Both the position numbers and the translations under genes were made by a program. DNA of 64,000 nucleotides from Dinoroseobacter sp049801095 (GTDB taxonomy: Bacteria > Pseudomonadota > Alphaproteobacteria > Rhodobacterales > Rhodobacteraceae): the NCBI RefSeq assembly GCF_049801095.1, contig NZ_JBNAGH010000003.1, positions 670,041 to 734,040 of the forward strand, read 5' to 3'. Numbering within the stretch: the stretch's first letter is position 1; the number at the start of each line of letters is the position of its first letter. The notes under the pieces are model-generated. The model was not told the origin of the DNA. It made no database searches and was given only the letters and a program-made list of their open reading frames with translations. Below, in pieces: positions 50,791-59,454 of the stretch.

Positions 50791-51446
50791 CGGCCCGTCT
50801 GCTGCGGTCCGGGGCGCCTGCGTCCCGGGCCCGGGCGGGGCTCGTCCTTGTCCATGGCCGGGGCGGCTCCGGAGCCGAGATCGCGCCGCTGGCCGACGCG
50901 CTCGGCCTGCCGGATCTCGCTGTGATCACGCCGGAGCATCCGGCGCGGTCCTGGTGGCCGACCTCCTTTCTTGCGCCCCATGCACAGATGGCGGGGCCGC
51001 TCGAGACCGGTCTTGCCGCGATGGGCGCGGCCGTTGCGGCCCTCGAGGCGGAGGGTGTGCCCCGCGCGGCCATCGCTGTGGCCGGGTTCAGTCAGGGCGC
51101 CTGCCTCGCAGTGGAATACGCCGCGCGCTTTGGGGCGGGCCTCGCCGGGGCGTTCGGATTGTCGGGTGCGCTGGTGGGCACGGGCGATGCGGCGCTCGGG
51201 TCTGCCGACCCGGGCCTCTACGGGTTCGCCGAGAAGCAGTTTGACTATGCCAGCGATCTGACCGGCCTACCGGTCTATCTCAGCGTCCATGCGCAGGACC
51301 CGCATATCCCGCTCGCGCGCACCCGCCGCTCGGCGGAGGTGTTCGAGACGCTTGGGGCCAAGGTCGACACCTATGTCGCCCCCGGCGCCGGGCATGGATT
51401 GCTGGCCGAGGATGTCACGGCGTTGCGGGGCCTGCTCAATCGCTAG
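50787..51446 (+). CDS. Alpha/beta hydrolase, phospholipase/carboxylesterase family (MhqD-like)
   Basis: 219 residues. A nucleophile elbow GFSQG (about residue 102), the Asp in HAQDPHIP and the His in GAGHGL near the end form the catalytic triad; LVLVHGRGGSGAEI supplies the oxyanion region. Serine esterase of the Abhydrolase_2 family. It starts within the VOC gene stop (ATGA), so both are made together. Substrate unknown; pairing suggests thiol- or quinone-adduct metabolism. Confidence 0.87.
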   Translation: MTARLLRSGAPASRARAGLVLVHGRGGSGAEIAPLADALGLPDLAVITPEHPARSWWPTSFLAPHAQMAGPLETGLAAMGAAVAALEAEGVPRAAIAVAGFSQGACLAVEYAARFGAGLAGAFGLSGALVGTGDAALGSADPGLYGFAEKQFDYASDLTGLPVYLSVHAQDPHIPLARTRRSAEVFETLGAKVDTYVAPGAGHGLLAEDVTALRGLLNR

Positions 51447-51772
51447 CCCCCGCGGGGTCGGGGGCCGTTAAGGCTGCGGGCTGGCAAAACCGGGGTTGGC
51501 AAAAACCGGTGGTTGGCAAAACCGGAGGTTGGCGAAACTGGACCCCATGGTCAGATCTGTTGACGCAGGTCCCGCCCCCGTGCCAGCCTCGCCCGGGGCG
51601 CGGCATGGCTGCGACCCGGGTTGGGGAGGATTGCCCCCGCCCTGCTGATTTGTTCTGCCCCGGGGACCCCGCGACCTGTGATGCATCTGCCTGTTTTTCC
51701 TCCGCGTTCCGGCGCGCCCGGCCCTGTGCGGCGGGCGGATCAGAGGGCGACAGGCCATGCCGGGGCGCGCCC
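51447..51772. other. Gap before SulP gene; contains 16 nt tandem repeats
   Basis: No convincing gene. The left third carries four tandem 16 nt repeats (51479-51542). The remainder is GC-rich; the SulP frame is open through it, but its translation is Cys/Arg/Pro-rich and unlike a transporter N-terminus, so I treat it as untranslated leader. Confidence 0.55.
51479..51542. repeat. Four tandem 16 nt repeats
   Basis: Exactly contiguous units at 51479, 51495, 51511 and 51527 of consensus GGTTGGCAAAACCGGA. Unit 1 begins GGCTGG, unit 2 has an extra A and a 1 nt shift at its start, unit 4 has GCGAAACTGG. Each unit contains the short inverted pair GGTT/AACC. Confidence 0.85.
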
Positions 51773-53998
51773 TTGACCGAGTTTCCCGGAGACCCCGCGC
51801 TCAGCCCGGCTGCCGAGCCGCAAAGCGACGCGCGCGGCGAGGGGCTGGCTTCGGGGATTGCCGGGCTCCTCGTCGCCTTCAACCTCCTCTGCCAAGCGGT
51901 CGCCCTGTCGGGTCTGCTCTTTACCGGGGCGCTGGCCTCGGGCATCGGGCTGAGCACTGCGCTTTTGATCATCAGCTGTATCGCCGCCACGCTCGCACTG
52001 ACCTCTGTGCGGGGGATGCCGGGCATGGCTGTGGGGGCGCTGCAGAATGTGCCGATTGCCGCCCTTTTGCCCGCCGCGGTGCTGCTGGCCAGTGGGAGCA
52101 TCGAGGGCATGGCGCCAACTGCCGCCATTGCCACCATGCTGGCCATTCTCGGAGCTTCGGCCTTTACGCTCGGCGCGGCGATGCTCGCGCTCTCGGCGCT
52201 GGATATGGGGCGGGTGGTGCGGCTCATGCCCCATCCGGTTTCCGCCGGGTTTCTCGCCAGTGCGGGCATGATCCTTGTGCTGGCCGGGCTCTACCGGGTT
52301 GCGGATGCGCCGGAGCCGACGCTCCGCGCGCTGCTCGCCGCCTCGGAGACCCACGGCCCCGCCATCGCCCTGACCCTCGGGCTGGCCGGGGCGATGGGTC
52401 TGCTGGCGCGCTGGCGGGTGGATCTGGGCCCGATGCTCGGCATCCTCCTGGGGATTGGCGGGTTCTACGGGTTTCTCGCCTGGCAAGGGCTGAGCGCCGA
52501 AGATGCCCGCGCCATGGAGCTCTTGCCTCGCCGCATCCTGCCCGAGGATGCCGTCGGCTGGTCGCCGGCACTGCTGAGCGCGGTGGATTGGGCCTTCGTC
52601 TGGGAGCAGACCCCGCTCATCCTCGCCGCGGCGATGATCGGCGTGCTCGGGGCGATGCTGAACTTCACCGGGATCGAACTGGCCCTGCGGAGCGAGATCG
52701 ACACCCGCCGGGCGCTTTCGGCCACGGGTCTGTCGAATGTGGGTCTGGGGCTGATCGGCGGCAGCATCGGCTACGTTTCGTCAGTGAATACCGTCTCAGC
52801 CAGCCTGCTCGGCGCGCGCGGGCAGCTGACACGGGTCGTTCTGGTGCTGGGACTGGCCATCGGGCTGGTCTATGCGCGCCTGATCGTGGCTTTCACCCCG
52901 ACCTTCGTGGCCACGGCCCTGCTGGTTTACATGGGGTGCACCATCCTGTGGCGCTGGCTCCTGCGCCAGTGGCGCGAACAGTCGCGCGCCGATTGGACGA
53001 TTGCGGCCAGCATCGTGGTGGTCACCGTACTCTTCGGAATCTTGCCGGCTATTGCCCTCGGCATCGTCACCGCCTCGCTGATCTTCGCGATCAGCTATGC
53101 GCGCCTGCCCGTGGTCACCCAGCTCTTTGATCTGAACGGGCGACGCAGCGCCGTGGATCGGGGCCCGGCCCAGACGGATGTGCTGGATGCCCGGGCCGAC
53201 AAGGTGCTGACCATGACCCTGCAGGGGTTCCTGTTCTTCGGCTCCGTCGAACAGCTCCTCGACCATATCCGAGCCGCCCTCGCCCGGCCCAACGCGCCGG
53301 AGACGATCATTCTGGACTTCCGCAAAGTCTCGGCCCTCGACAGTGCGGCCCTCGCGGCGATGCGCAAGCTGGAATACCTCGCCGAACAGCATGAGACCGA
53401 GATCGTCATCGCGGGGGCGCGCCCGCAGCTCGCCGCGTCCCTGCTCCGGATCGAAGCGATGCTCACGGACCGATCGGTGCTGCGCTTCGCGCCTTCGGTG
53501 GATGAAGCTTTGGAGCGCGCCGAGGATCGGCTCCTGCAGGATCACCCCCCGGCCTATTGGGTCGAATCCGCCCATACCACCATAGCTGATGCTTTGCAGG
53601 ATGACCGGCTTGCTGCCCAGCTTCTGGCACGGATGCACCGGGAGGAGATCTCTGAGGGGGCGACCCTTATCACCTTTGGCGCGGCGGATGAGGACATTTA
53701 TGTGATCGAGGCCGGTCGGCTGGCCGTTTTTACCCATGTGCCCGATGGCCGCCGGATCCGGGTGCGCTCGCTCCGCCCGGGCGCGATTGTCGGCGAGATC
53801 GCGAGCTATGCCCGTTTGCCACGGACCGCAGATGTTGTGGCGGAGACGCCGGTGGTTGTGTATCGTATAGATCCGGGCACTCTCGACACGGTTCTGAGCG
53901 AGGACCCCGCTCTCGCGGCCGCCTGGCACAAGATGATTGCGATTACCTTGTCCGAGAAGATCCACCGGACAACACTGATGTTACGGGAAAGTGTGTGA
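51773..53998 (+). CDS. SulP/SLC26-family transporter with STAS and cyclic-nucleotide-binding domains
   Basis: About 741 residues from TTG 51773; ATG 51605 is an alternative but adds non-family sequence. About twelve helices (GEGLASGIAGLLVAFNLL to RLPVV) form a SulP-like core, followed by a STAS domain (about 460-575) with ETIILDFRKVSALDSAALAAM, and a C-terminal cNMP domain (about 610-735) with EGATLITFGAADEDIYVIEAG and the phosphate-binding cassette GEIASYARLPRTADVV. It probably moves anions across the inner membrane, gated by a nucleotide. The ion is not determinable. DUF3307 gene follows. Confidence 0.83.
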   Translation: MTEFPGDPALSPAAEPQSDARGEGLASGIAGLLVAFNLLCQAVALSGLLFTGALASGIGLSTALLIISCIAATLALTSVRGMPGMAVGALQNVPIAALLPAAVLLASGSIEGMAPTAAIATMLAILGASAFTLGAAMLALSALDMGRVVRLMPHPVSAGFLASAGMILVLAGLYRVADAPEPTLRALLAASETHGPAIALTLGLAGAMGLLARWRVDLGPMLGILLGIGGFYGFLAWQGLSAEDARAMELLPRRILPEDAVGWSPALLSAVDWAFVWEQTPLILAAAMIGVLGAMLNFTGIELALRSEIDTRRALSATGLSNVGLGLIGGSIGYVSSVNTVSASLLGARGQLTRVVLVLGLAIGLVYARLIVAFTPTFVATALLVYMGCTILWRWLLRQWREQSRADWTIAASIVVVTVLFGILPAIALGIVTASLIFAISYARLPVVTQLFDLNGRRSAVDRGPAQTDVLDARADKVLTMTLQGFLFFGSVEQLLDHIRAALARPNAPETIILDFRKVSALDSAALAAMRKLEYLAEQHETEIVIAGARPQLAASLLRIEAMLTDRSVLRFAPSVDEALERAEDRLLQDHPPAYWVESAHTTIADALQDDRLAAQLLARMHREEISEGATLITFGAADEDIYVIEAGRLAVFTHVPDGRRIRVRSLRPGAIVGEIASYARLPRTADVVAETPVVVYRIDPGTLDTVLSEDPALAAAWHKMIAITLSEKIHRTTLMLRESV

Positions 53999-54000
53999 CC

Positions 54001-54375
54001 ATGAGTGAGGCCATGCTTGTGACGCTGCTGTTGTTGCAGCTCAAGCATCTGTTGGCAGATTTTTTCTGGCAAACCCAATGGATGGTCGCGAATAAGGGGC
54101 AGTACGGGCATCCCGGCGGCTGGGCCCATGCCGCCGTCCATGGCGGGGCGAGCCTCGTGATCCTCGCGCTGCTGGCGCCGATCCCGCTCGGGCTGGTGCT
54201 GGCGATCTGCGTGGCGGAATGCGTGCTGCATTACCATATCGACTGGATCAAGGAGCAGGCGGTCAAGCGCTCCGGCGCAGGCCCCACGGAAAAGCGGTTC
54301 TGGAACATCACCGGCACGGATCAGGCCCTGCATCAGGCGACCTATCTCGGCATGGTCGCCCTGATCTTCCTGTGA
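54001..54375 (+). CDS. DUF3307 domain membrane protein
   Basis: 124 residues from ATG 54001, 2 nt after the SulP stop (GTG 53995 is an alternative). Hydrophobic, with HLLADFFWQTQWMVANKG, GWAHAAVHGG and HYHIDWIKEQ, and the final TDQALHQATYLGMVALIFL. Several conserved His, Asp and Trp in membrane segments are typical of DUF3307. Function unknown. Probably co-transcribed with the SulP gene. Confidence 0.83.
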   Translation: MSEAMLVTLLLLQLKHLLADFFWQTQWMVANKGQYGHPGGWAHAAVHGGASLVILALLAPIPLGLVLAICVAECVLHYHIDWIKEQAVKRSGAGPTEKRFWNITGTDQALHQATYLGMVALIFL

Positions 54376-54455
54376 TCCGTCCAGATCCCTCCCGGCTGGG
54401 CGTCACCCCCCGGCAACGCAGCATGGATCAGCCCGGTTCTGGCGCCATTGTGCCG

Positions 54456-54485
54456 TTGACTTGCCCCCGGCCTCCCGCGTTAATT
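54456..54485 (+). promoter_or_regulatory. Candidate promoter of the type I secretion operon
   Basis: TTGACT (54456-54461) and TTAATT (54480-54485) with an 18 nt spacer, roughly 95 bp before the tolC-like start. It resembles a vegetative promoter and lies in the only gap upstream of the operon. Confidence 0.45.
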
Positions 54486-54580
54486 CAGCTTAATCACGTG
54501 CGTGGGCGGGGATTTTCGGTCTCGGGCCAGCGCAAACACGGGCAGAGTTCAACCGGCGAGATGACCTGGAGGAGGTCTTG

Positions 54581-56011
54581 GTGACAGGCAAAAGGCAGCT
54601 TGAAACGGCTCAGCCGCGCAGCGGATTGCGCGGATTGGGGCGTTGGGCGCGGGCCGCCTGTACCGGGCTTGTCCTCGGGGTGTCCGCCACGAGCGCCGGG
54701 GCGGCCTCGCTCGAGGAGGCCGTGCGCGCCGCACTGACCACCAATCCTGCCCTGCAGGCCACCAATGCCGAGATGCGCGCGGCGGCTTACGACCTGATCG
54801 CGCTCGAGCGGAATTACCTGCCCACGGTCACGGCCTTTGGCGAGGCGGGCGGCGAATGGGTCGATGACCCAGGATCGCTCAGCGCGGATGACAATGACGA
54901 ATGGAAGGCCACGGCCCAGCTGGGCGTCGGTGCGGAGCTGACCCTGTTTGATGGCTACCAGCGTGCCAACCGGATCTATGACAATGCCGCCCGCGTGGAT
55001 GGTCGCATCTTCGCCTTGCTCGACGCCTCCGAGACCATGGCGCTGAACGCGACCGAGGCCTATTTCGACGTGGTGCGCCACCGGATGCTCGTGGATGCCG
55101 CGCAGCGCAATCTGGACCGCCATATCGAGATCGCCGATCAGGTCCGCGCCCTCGTGCAGGGCGGGCGCCTGCCCTCCAGCGATGCGCTCACTGCCGATGA
55201 CCGGTTGCAGGCCGCGTCCCTGGCCATCGTGCAATTGCGCCAGGCCTTGCGCGACGCCAATTCCCGCTACGAGCGTGTGATCGGCGCGGCCCCGGGCGGC
55301 GGGATGCAGATCCCGCGCCTGAGCAACCTGCCCGCCACCCGCGACGCCCTCGTGCAAGCGGCCTTGCGCAACAGCTTTCGCCTGCGTCAGGCCCAGAGCG
55401 CCATCGACCAGAGCGTCTATGAACAGGAAATCGCCAAAGGCACCCGCCTGCCTCAGGTAACCCTGAATGCTGGAGTGACCCAGGGCGAGAACCGTGACGG
55501 GCAGCGCGGCTCGGAAACCGACGCCTTCCTCGGTCTGCGGATGAACTGGACGCTCTATTCCGGGGGCCGCCCCGCCGAAGACAAGGCCGCGATCGAGCGC
55601 AGCAATCAGGCCTTCTATTCGCGGCAGGACACCATGCGCGAGGTCGAAGAGCTCGCGCAACGCGCCTGGTCCAGCCTGCAATCGAATACCGAAAGCGCCA
55701 TTCTCGCCGACCGGCAGCTGCGCGCCAATCGCGAGATCGTGCGCCAGTTCCGGGAGGAGTTCACGGCCTCCTCGCGCTCCTTGCTGGATGTGCTCGAGGC
55801 CGAGCGCGCCCTCTATAACGTTGAATTCCGCAAGATCAGCACCGATGCGAGCTTTGCCTTCAGCCAGTTCCGGGTGCTCGCGGCCCAGAGCCGTCTGGCC
55901 GCCCATTTCGGCATCGCGGAGTCCGAGATTGCCCTTGAGCCGACCTTTCAGGCGCGCGCCCTGGTGGCCCCGCGAGCGATCTTCGACACCGAGATCCCCG
56001 CGCTCGAGTGA
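54581..56011 (+). CDS. TolC family outer membrane protein (type I secretion)
   Basis: 476 residues from GTG 54581, which is 5 nt after GGAGGAGG; TTG 54578 is closer to that site. A signal peptide (WARAACTGLVLGVSATSAGA) is followed by two OEP repeats, starting SLEEAVRAALTTNPALQATN with the typical RAAAYDLIALERNYLP, and later LRQAQSAIDQSVYEQEIAKG and TLYSGG. It forms the trimeric outer-membrane tunnel for the ABC-HlyD pair that follows. Overlaps the next gene by 4 bp. Confidence 0.93.
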   Translation: MTGKRQLETAQPRSGLRGLGRWARAACTGLVLGVSATSAGAASLEEAVRAALTTNPALQATNAEMRAAAYDLIALERNYLPTVTAFGEAGGEWVDDPGSLSADDNDEWKATAQLGVGAELTLFDGYQRANRIYDNAARVDGRIFALLDASETMALNATEAYFDVVRHRMLVDAAQRNLDRHIEIADQVRALVQGGRLPSSDALTADDRLQAASLAIVQLRQALRDANSRYERVIGAAPGGGMQIPRLSNLPATRDALVQAALRNSFRLRQAQSAIDQSVYEQEIAKGTRLPQVTLNAGVTQGENRDGQRGSETDAFLGLRMNWTLYSGGRPAEDKAAIERSNQAFYSRQDTMREVEELAQRAWSSLQSNTESAILADRQLRANREIVRQFREEFTASSRSLLDVLEAERALYNVEFRKISTDASFAFSQFRVLAAQSRLAAHFGIAESEIALEPTFQARALVAPRAIFDTEIPALE

Positions 56012-58128
56012 GCGGCGCGGTGAGCGACGCCTGGACCCTGCGCTGGCTGGCCGCCCATCACGGACGGCCCTATTCCGAAACGGCCCTCGCCGCCGCCCTG
56101 CCCGCCGGAGCGGCCCTGAACGATCCGCAGATCCTCGCCCGCGCGCTCGCCCATCTCGGCCTGCGCAACCGGCTGCTGGACCAGGCGCCCGGCAGCGTCG
56201 ATCCGGTCGTACTGCCCTGTCTGGTCTTTGCCCATTCCGGCGAGCTGGCCGTGCTGGTGCGCCATGGGGGCGGGCTTGGCCTCCTGCGCAAGGACCGCCC
56301 GGCGGAGCCTGTGACCAAGGCCGAGCTGCGCCGGCATTTTCAACCCCGCGTCCTTTTGGTAACGCCAGCAGCCCCGGAAACCGACACGCGCCTTTCGCCG
56401 GATACGGTGGCCCAGGCGCAGGCCCCCAAGCACTGGTTCTGGGGGCCTGTGCGTGCAAACTGGCGCGGCTGGGGACAGGTGATCCTGGCGGCCTTCTGCC
56501 TGAACCTGCTGAGCCTCGCCCTGCCGATCTTCGTGATGAATGTCTATGACCGGGTGATCCCGAACCTGGCCTTCGTCACCCTCTGGACCCTTGCGATAGG
56601 GGTCAGCCTCGCACTGGTTCTGGACATGATCCTGCGCGCCTTGCGGGCCGGCATGATCGAGACCATAGGACGGCGCGTGGATTTGCAGGTGGGCGCCGAG
56701 ATTTTTCGCCATGCCATGGCCCTGCGCATGACCCAGCGCCCGGGCGGGGCGGCGGCACTTGTGAACACGATCCGCGATTTTGAGCAGGTGCGAGAGTTCT
56801 TTGCCTCCGCCAGCGTGATCTCGGTGATCGATCTGGCCTTTGTCGGGCTCTTCATCGCGGTCCTCTTCTGGCTCGTAGGGCCGCTCGCGCTCGTCCCCCT
56901 TTGCGCTGTGCCGGTGGTTCTGCTGATCGCGGGCCTTGCCCAGATCCCCATGGGGCGCCGTGCCGCCGAGGCGCAGAAGCTCGCAACCAAGCGCCATGTG
57001 GTGCTGGTTGAGACGCTCTCTGGCGCCGAGACGATCAAGTCCCTCGGGGCCGAACCGGTGATGCAGCGCGAATGGGAAGCCGCCGTCGCCGCCTCCGCCC
57101 GGGTCAGCGGCGCGACCCGTGTCTGGTCCAACGTGGCCACCTCCGGCAGCTTCGCCGTGCAGCAGGCGGTGAGCGTGATCACCGTGATCTGGGGCGTCTT
57201 CCTGATCTTTGACGGGGCGATCACCATCGGTGCCCTGATCGCGGCCAATATCCTCGCGGGCCGGGTGCTCGCCCCGCTCAGCACCATCGCCCAGACGATC
57301 TTCCGCGCCCAATACGCCGCGAAATCCATGGCCGCCCTCAACGCCTTCATGGCCCTGCCGGAAGAGCGCCCGGGCCCCGTGCGTGGCGGCCCGCAGGTCG
57401 CCACCGGGCACATCGAGATGGCCGGGGTCAGCTACAGCTATCCGGGCGCGGCGCAACCTGCCCTGAGCGAGATACACCTGACGGTGACGCCGGGCGAGAT
57501 CGTCGCGGTTCTGGGCCGGGTCGGCTCGGGCAAGACCACGCTTGCGAGCCTGCTCTGCGGTCTGATCAGCGCCGATCAGGGGCAGATCCTGATCGACGGG
57601 CACGGGATCGGGCAATACGACCCGGCAGATCTCCGCGCCGGCGTCGGCTACCTTCCCCAGGACCCGGAGGTCTTCACCGGCACCCTGCGCGAGAACCTCT
57701 TGATCGGGCGGCCCGCCGCCACAGCGGAGGAGATCACCCGCGCCCTGACCCTTGTGGGGCTGACGCGTTTCGTGGCCGAAACCCCGGAAGGGCTCGACAT
57801 GGATCTGGGCGAGCGGGGCGGTCGCCTGTCAGGCGGGCAGAAACAGGCCTTGGCCCTGGCGCGGCTTCTATTGCGGGACCCGCCGGTCCTCTGCCTCGAT
57901 GAGCCCACCAACGCCATGGATCAGCAGATGGAGGCCACGGTCATCGCCGGACTGCAAAGCCTCGCCGCGCAGGGCAAAACAATCCTTTTGACGACCCACA
58001 AGGACAGCCTCGCGCGGATCGCGCCGCGCTATGTGGTGCTCGACCGGGGGGGCAAGGTCCTTGATGGGCCCAAGGCGCAGGTCATTGCCGAATTGCAGGC
58101 TGCGGCCCGCAAGAAAGCGGCGGAATAG
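56008..58128 (+). CDS. Type I secretion system permease/ATPase (LapB/LssB-like)
   Basis: 706 residues from GTG 56008. An N-terminal C39-like domain (about 1-135) lacks the peptidase Cys/His pair, as in transporters that export uncleaved RTX adhesins. Six membrane helices (about 160-430) begin near NLLSLALPIFVMNVYDRVIP. The ATPase has LGRVGSGKTTLASLL, signature RLSGGQKQALALARL, Walker B PVLCLDEPT and TTHKDSL. It drives substrate from the cytoplasm to TolC. Operon with tolC-like and hlyD-like genes. Confidence 0.94.
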   Translation: MSGAVSDAWTLRWLAAHHGRPYSETALAAALPAGAALNDPQILARALAHLGLRNRLLDQAPGSVDPVVLPCLVFAHSGELAVLVRHGGGLGLLRKDRPAEPVTKAELRRHFQPRVLLVTPAAPETDTRLSPDTVAQAQAPKHWFWGPVRANWRGWGQVILAAFCLNLLSLALPIFVMNVYDRVIPNLAFVTLWTLAIGVSLALVLDMILRALRAGMIETIGRRVDLQVGAEIFRHAMALRMTQRPGGAAALVNTIRDFEQVREFFASASVISVIDLAFVGLFIAVLFWLVGPLALVPLCAVPVVLLIAGLAQIPMGRRAAEAQKLATKRHVVLVETLSGAETIKSLGAEPVMQREWEAAVAASARVSGATRVWSNVATSGSFAVQQAVSVITVIWGVFLIFDGAITIGALIAANILAGRVLAPLSTIAQTIFRAQYAAKSMAALNAFMALPEERPGPVRGGPQVATGHIEMAGVSYSYPGAAQPALSEIHLTVTPGEIVAVLGRVGSGKTTLASLLCGLISADQGQILIDGHGIGQYDPADLRAGVGYLPQDPEVFTGTLRENLLIGRPAATAEEITRALTLVGLTRFVAETPEGLDMDLGERGGRLSGGQKQALALARLLLRDPPVLCLDEPTNAMDQQMEATVIAGLQSLAAQGKTILLTTHKDSLARIAPRYVVLDRGGKVLDGPKAQVIAELQAAARKKAAE

Positions 58129-58131
58129 CCC

Positions 58132-59451
58132 ATGTTCGGACAGCGCATCGAAGAAGAGTTCAGCAATGATCCCGGCGCCCTGCAGGGCGTGCGCCCGGCG
58201 CGGGGCTCACGCGCGCTCCTCTGGGTGATCGCGCTGGGTCTGGCCGGGTTCTTTGCCTGGGCGCAGATGTTCGAGATCGAAGAGGTCGTGCGCGGCCCGG
58301 GTCGCGTGGTGCCCGCCCAACAGGTGCAGGTGGTCCAGAGCCTGGAAGGCGGGATCGTGCAGGCGATTTCCGTGCGCGAAGGGATGGTGGTCGAGGCGGG
58401 CGCGCCGCTGGTGCAGATCGACGATACCGGGTTCGCGGCAAGGCGCGGCGAATTGCTGGAACAGGAAACCGCCCTGCGGGCGGAAGCGGTGCGGCTGCGC
58501 GCCGAGGCCAGTGGCGGAGAGGCCGCCTTCCCCGAGGACCTGCGCGCCAACGCGCCGGAAGCCGTGGCCGCCGAGGAACAGGTGCTGCGCACGCGCCGCC
58601 AACAGCTTGAGACCGAGCTTGCCGTGCTCGCCGATCAGCGCGCCCAGCGGGCCGGGGAGCTACAGACCCTGCGCGCCGAAGAGGCCAAGATCCGCGCCGT
58701 GCTCGCCCCGCTCAGCGCCGAGATCACCCTGACCGAGGATCTGGCCGCGCGCGGGGCAGTGCCGCAGATCGAAGTTCTGCGGCTGCAATCTCGCAAGGCG
58801 GATCTGGAGGGGGATCTGGCCATCGGGGCCGCCCGCGCACCGGTGCTGGAGGCCGCACTGCGCGAGGCCGAGAACCAGATCGGCGCCGCGCGCTCAGCCT
58901 TCGTGCTGACCGCGCAGGAGCGTCTGACGGATGTGCAGCGCGATCTGGCAGTGGTGGAGGAAAGCCTGCGGGCGGCCACGGATCGGGTCACCCGCACGCA
59001 ACTGCGCGCGCCCGTGCGCGGCACTGTGAACCGGGTCACCACCACCACGATCGGCGAAGTTGTCCAACCCGGCGCGCCCGTGGTCGAGATCGTTCCCCTC
59101 GATGACAGCCTGCTGATCGAGGTGGAGATCGGACCGCGCGACGTGGCCTTCATCACCCCCGGCGTCTCCGCATCCGTGAAGCTGAGCGCCTATGACTATC
59201 TGATCTATGGCGCGCTGGAGGGGGAGGTCACGCAGATCGGCGCCGACACGATCCTGAACGCCGACGGGGTCCCGGTGTTCCGCGCCGAGATCCGCACGGG
59301 CGACAGCTTCCTCGGCGATCCGGACCAGCCCCTGCCGATCCTGCCGGGAATGCAGGCCAGCGTGGATATCCGCACGGGCAGCCGCACCGTGCTCGACTAT
59401 CTCGCCAAGCCGATCCTGCGCGCGCAATCCGAGGCGTTCCGCGAACGCTAG
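58132..59451 (+). CDS. HlyD family type I secretion membrane fusion protein
   Basis: 439 residues. A cytoplasmic tail, one membrane helix (LLWVIALGLAGFFAWAQMF), a split lipoyl domain (VVPAQQVQVVQSLEGGIVQA at the start and APVRGTVNRV), a long coiled coil (about 100-285), and a beta domain with the HlyD signature GMQASVDIRTGSRTVLDYL near the C-terminus. It bridges ABC transporter and TolC. Starts 3 nt after the ABC stop; convergent with the cyclase gene. Confidence 0.94.
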   Translation: MFGQRIEEEFSNDPGALQGVRPARGSRALLWVIALGLAGFFAWAQMFEIEEVVRGPGRVVPAQQVQVVQSLEGGIVQAISVREGMVVEAGAPLVQIDDTGFAARRGELLEQETALRAEAVRLRAEASGGEAAFPEDLRANAPEAVAAEEQVLRTRRQQLETELAVLADQRAQRAGELQTLRAEEAKIRAVLAPLSAEITLTEDLAARGAVPQIEVLRLQSRKADLEGDLAIGAARAPVLEAALREAENQIGAARSAFVLTAQERLTDVQRDLAVVEESLRAATDRVTRTQLRAPVRGTVNRVTTTTIGEVVQPGAPVVEIVPLDDSLLIEVEIGPRDVAFITPGVSASVKLSAYDYLIYGALEGEVTQIGADTILNADGVPVFRAEIRTGDSFLGDPDQPLPILPGMQASVDIRTGSRTVLDYLAKPILRAQSEAFRER

Positions 59452-59454
59452 CGC

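Noticed and set aside
50787..51446. Dienelactone hydrolase
   Set aside because: The nucleophile is Ser in GFSQG rather than Cys, and the layout fits the phospholipase/carboxylesterase family.
51479..51542. Iterons of a plasmid-type replication origin
   Set aside because: Four 16 nt repeats resemble iterons, but no rep or par gene is nearby and the surroundings are ordinary chromosomal genes.
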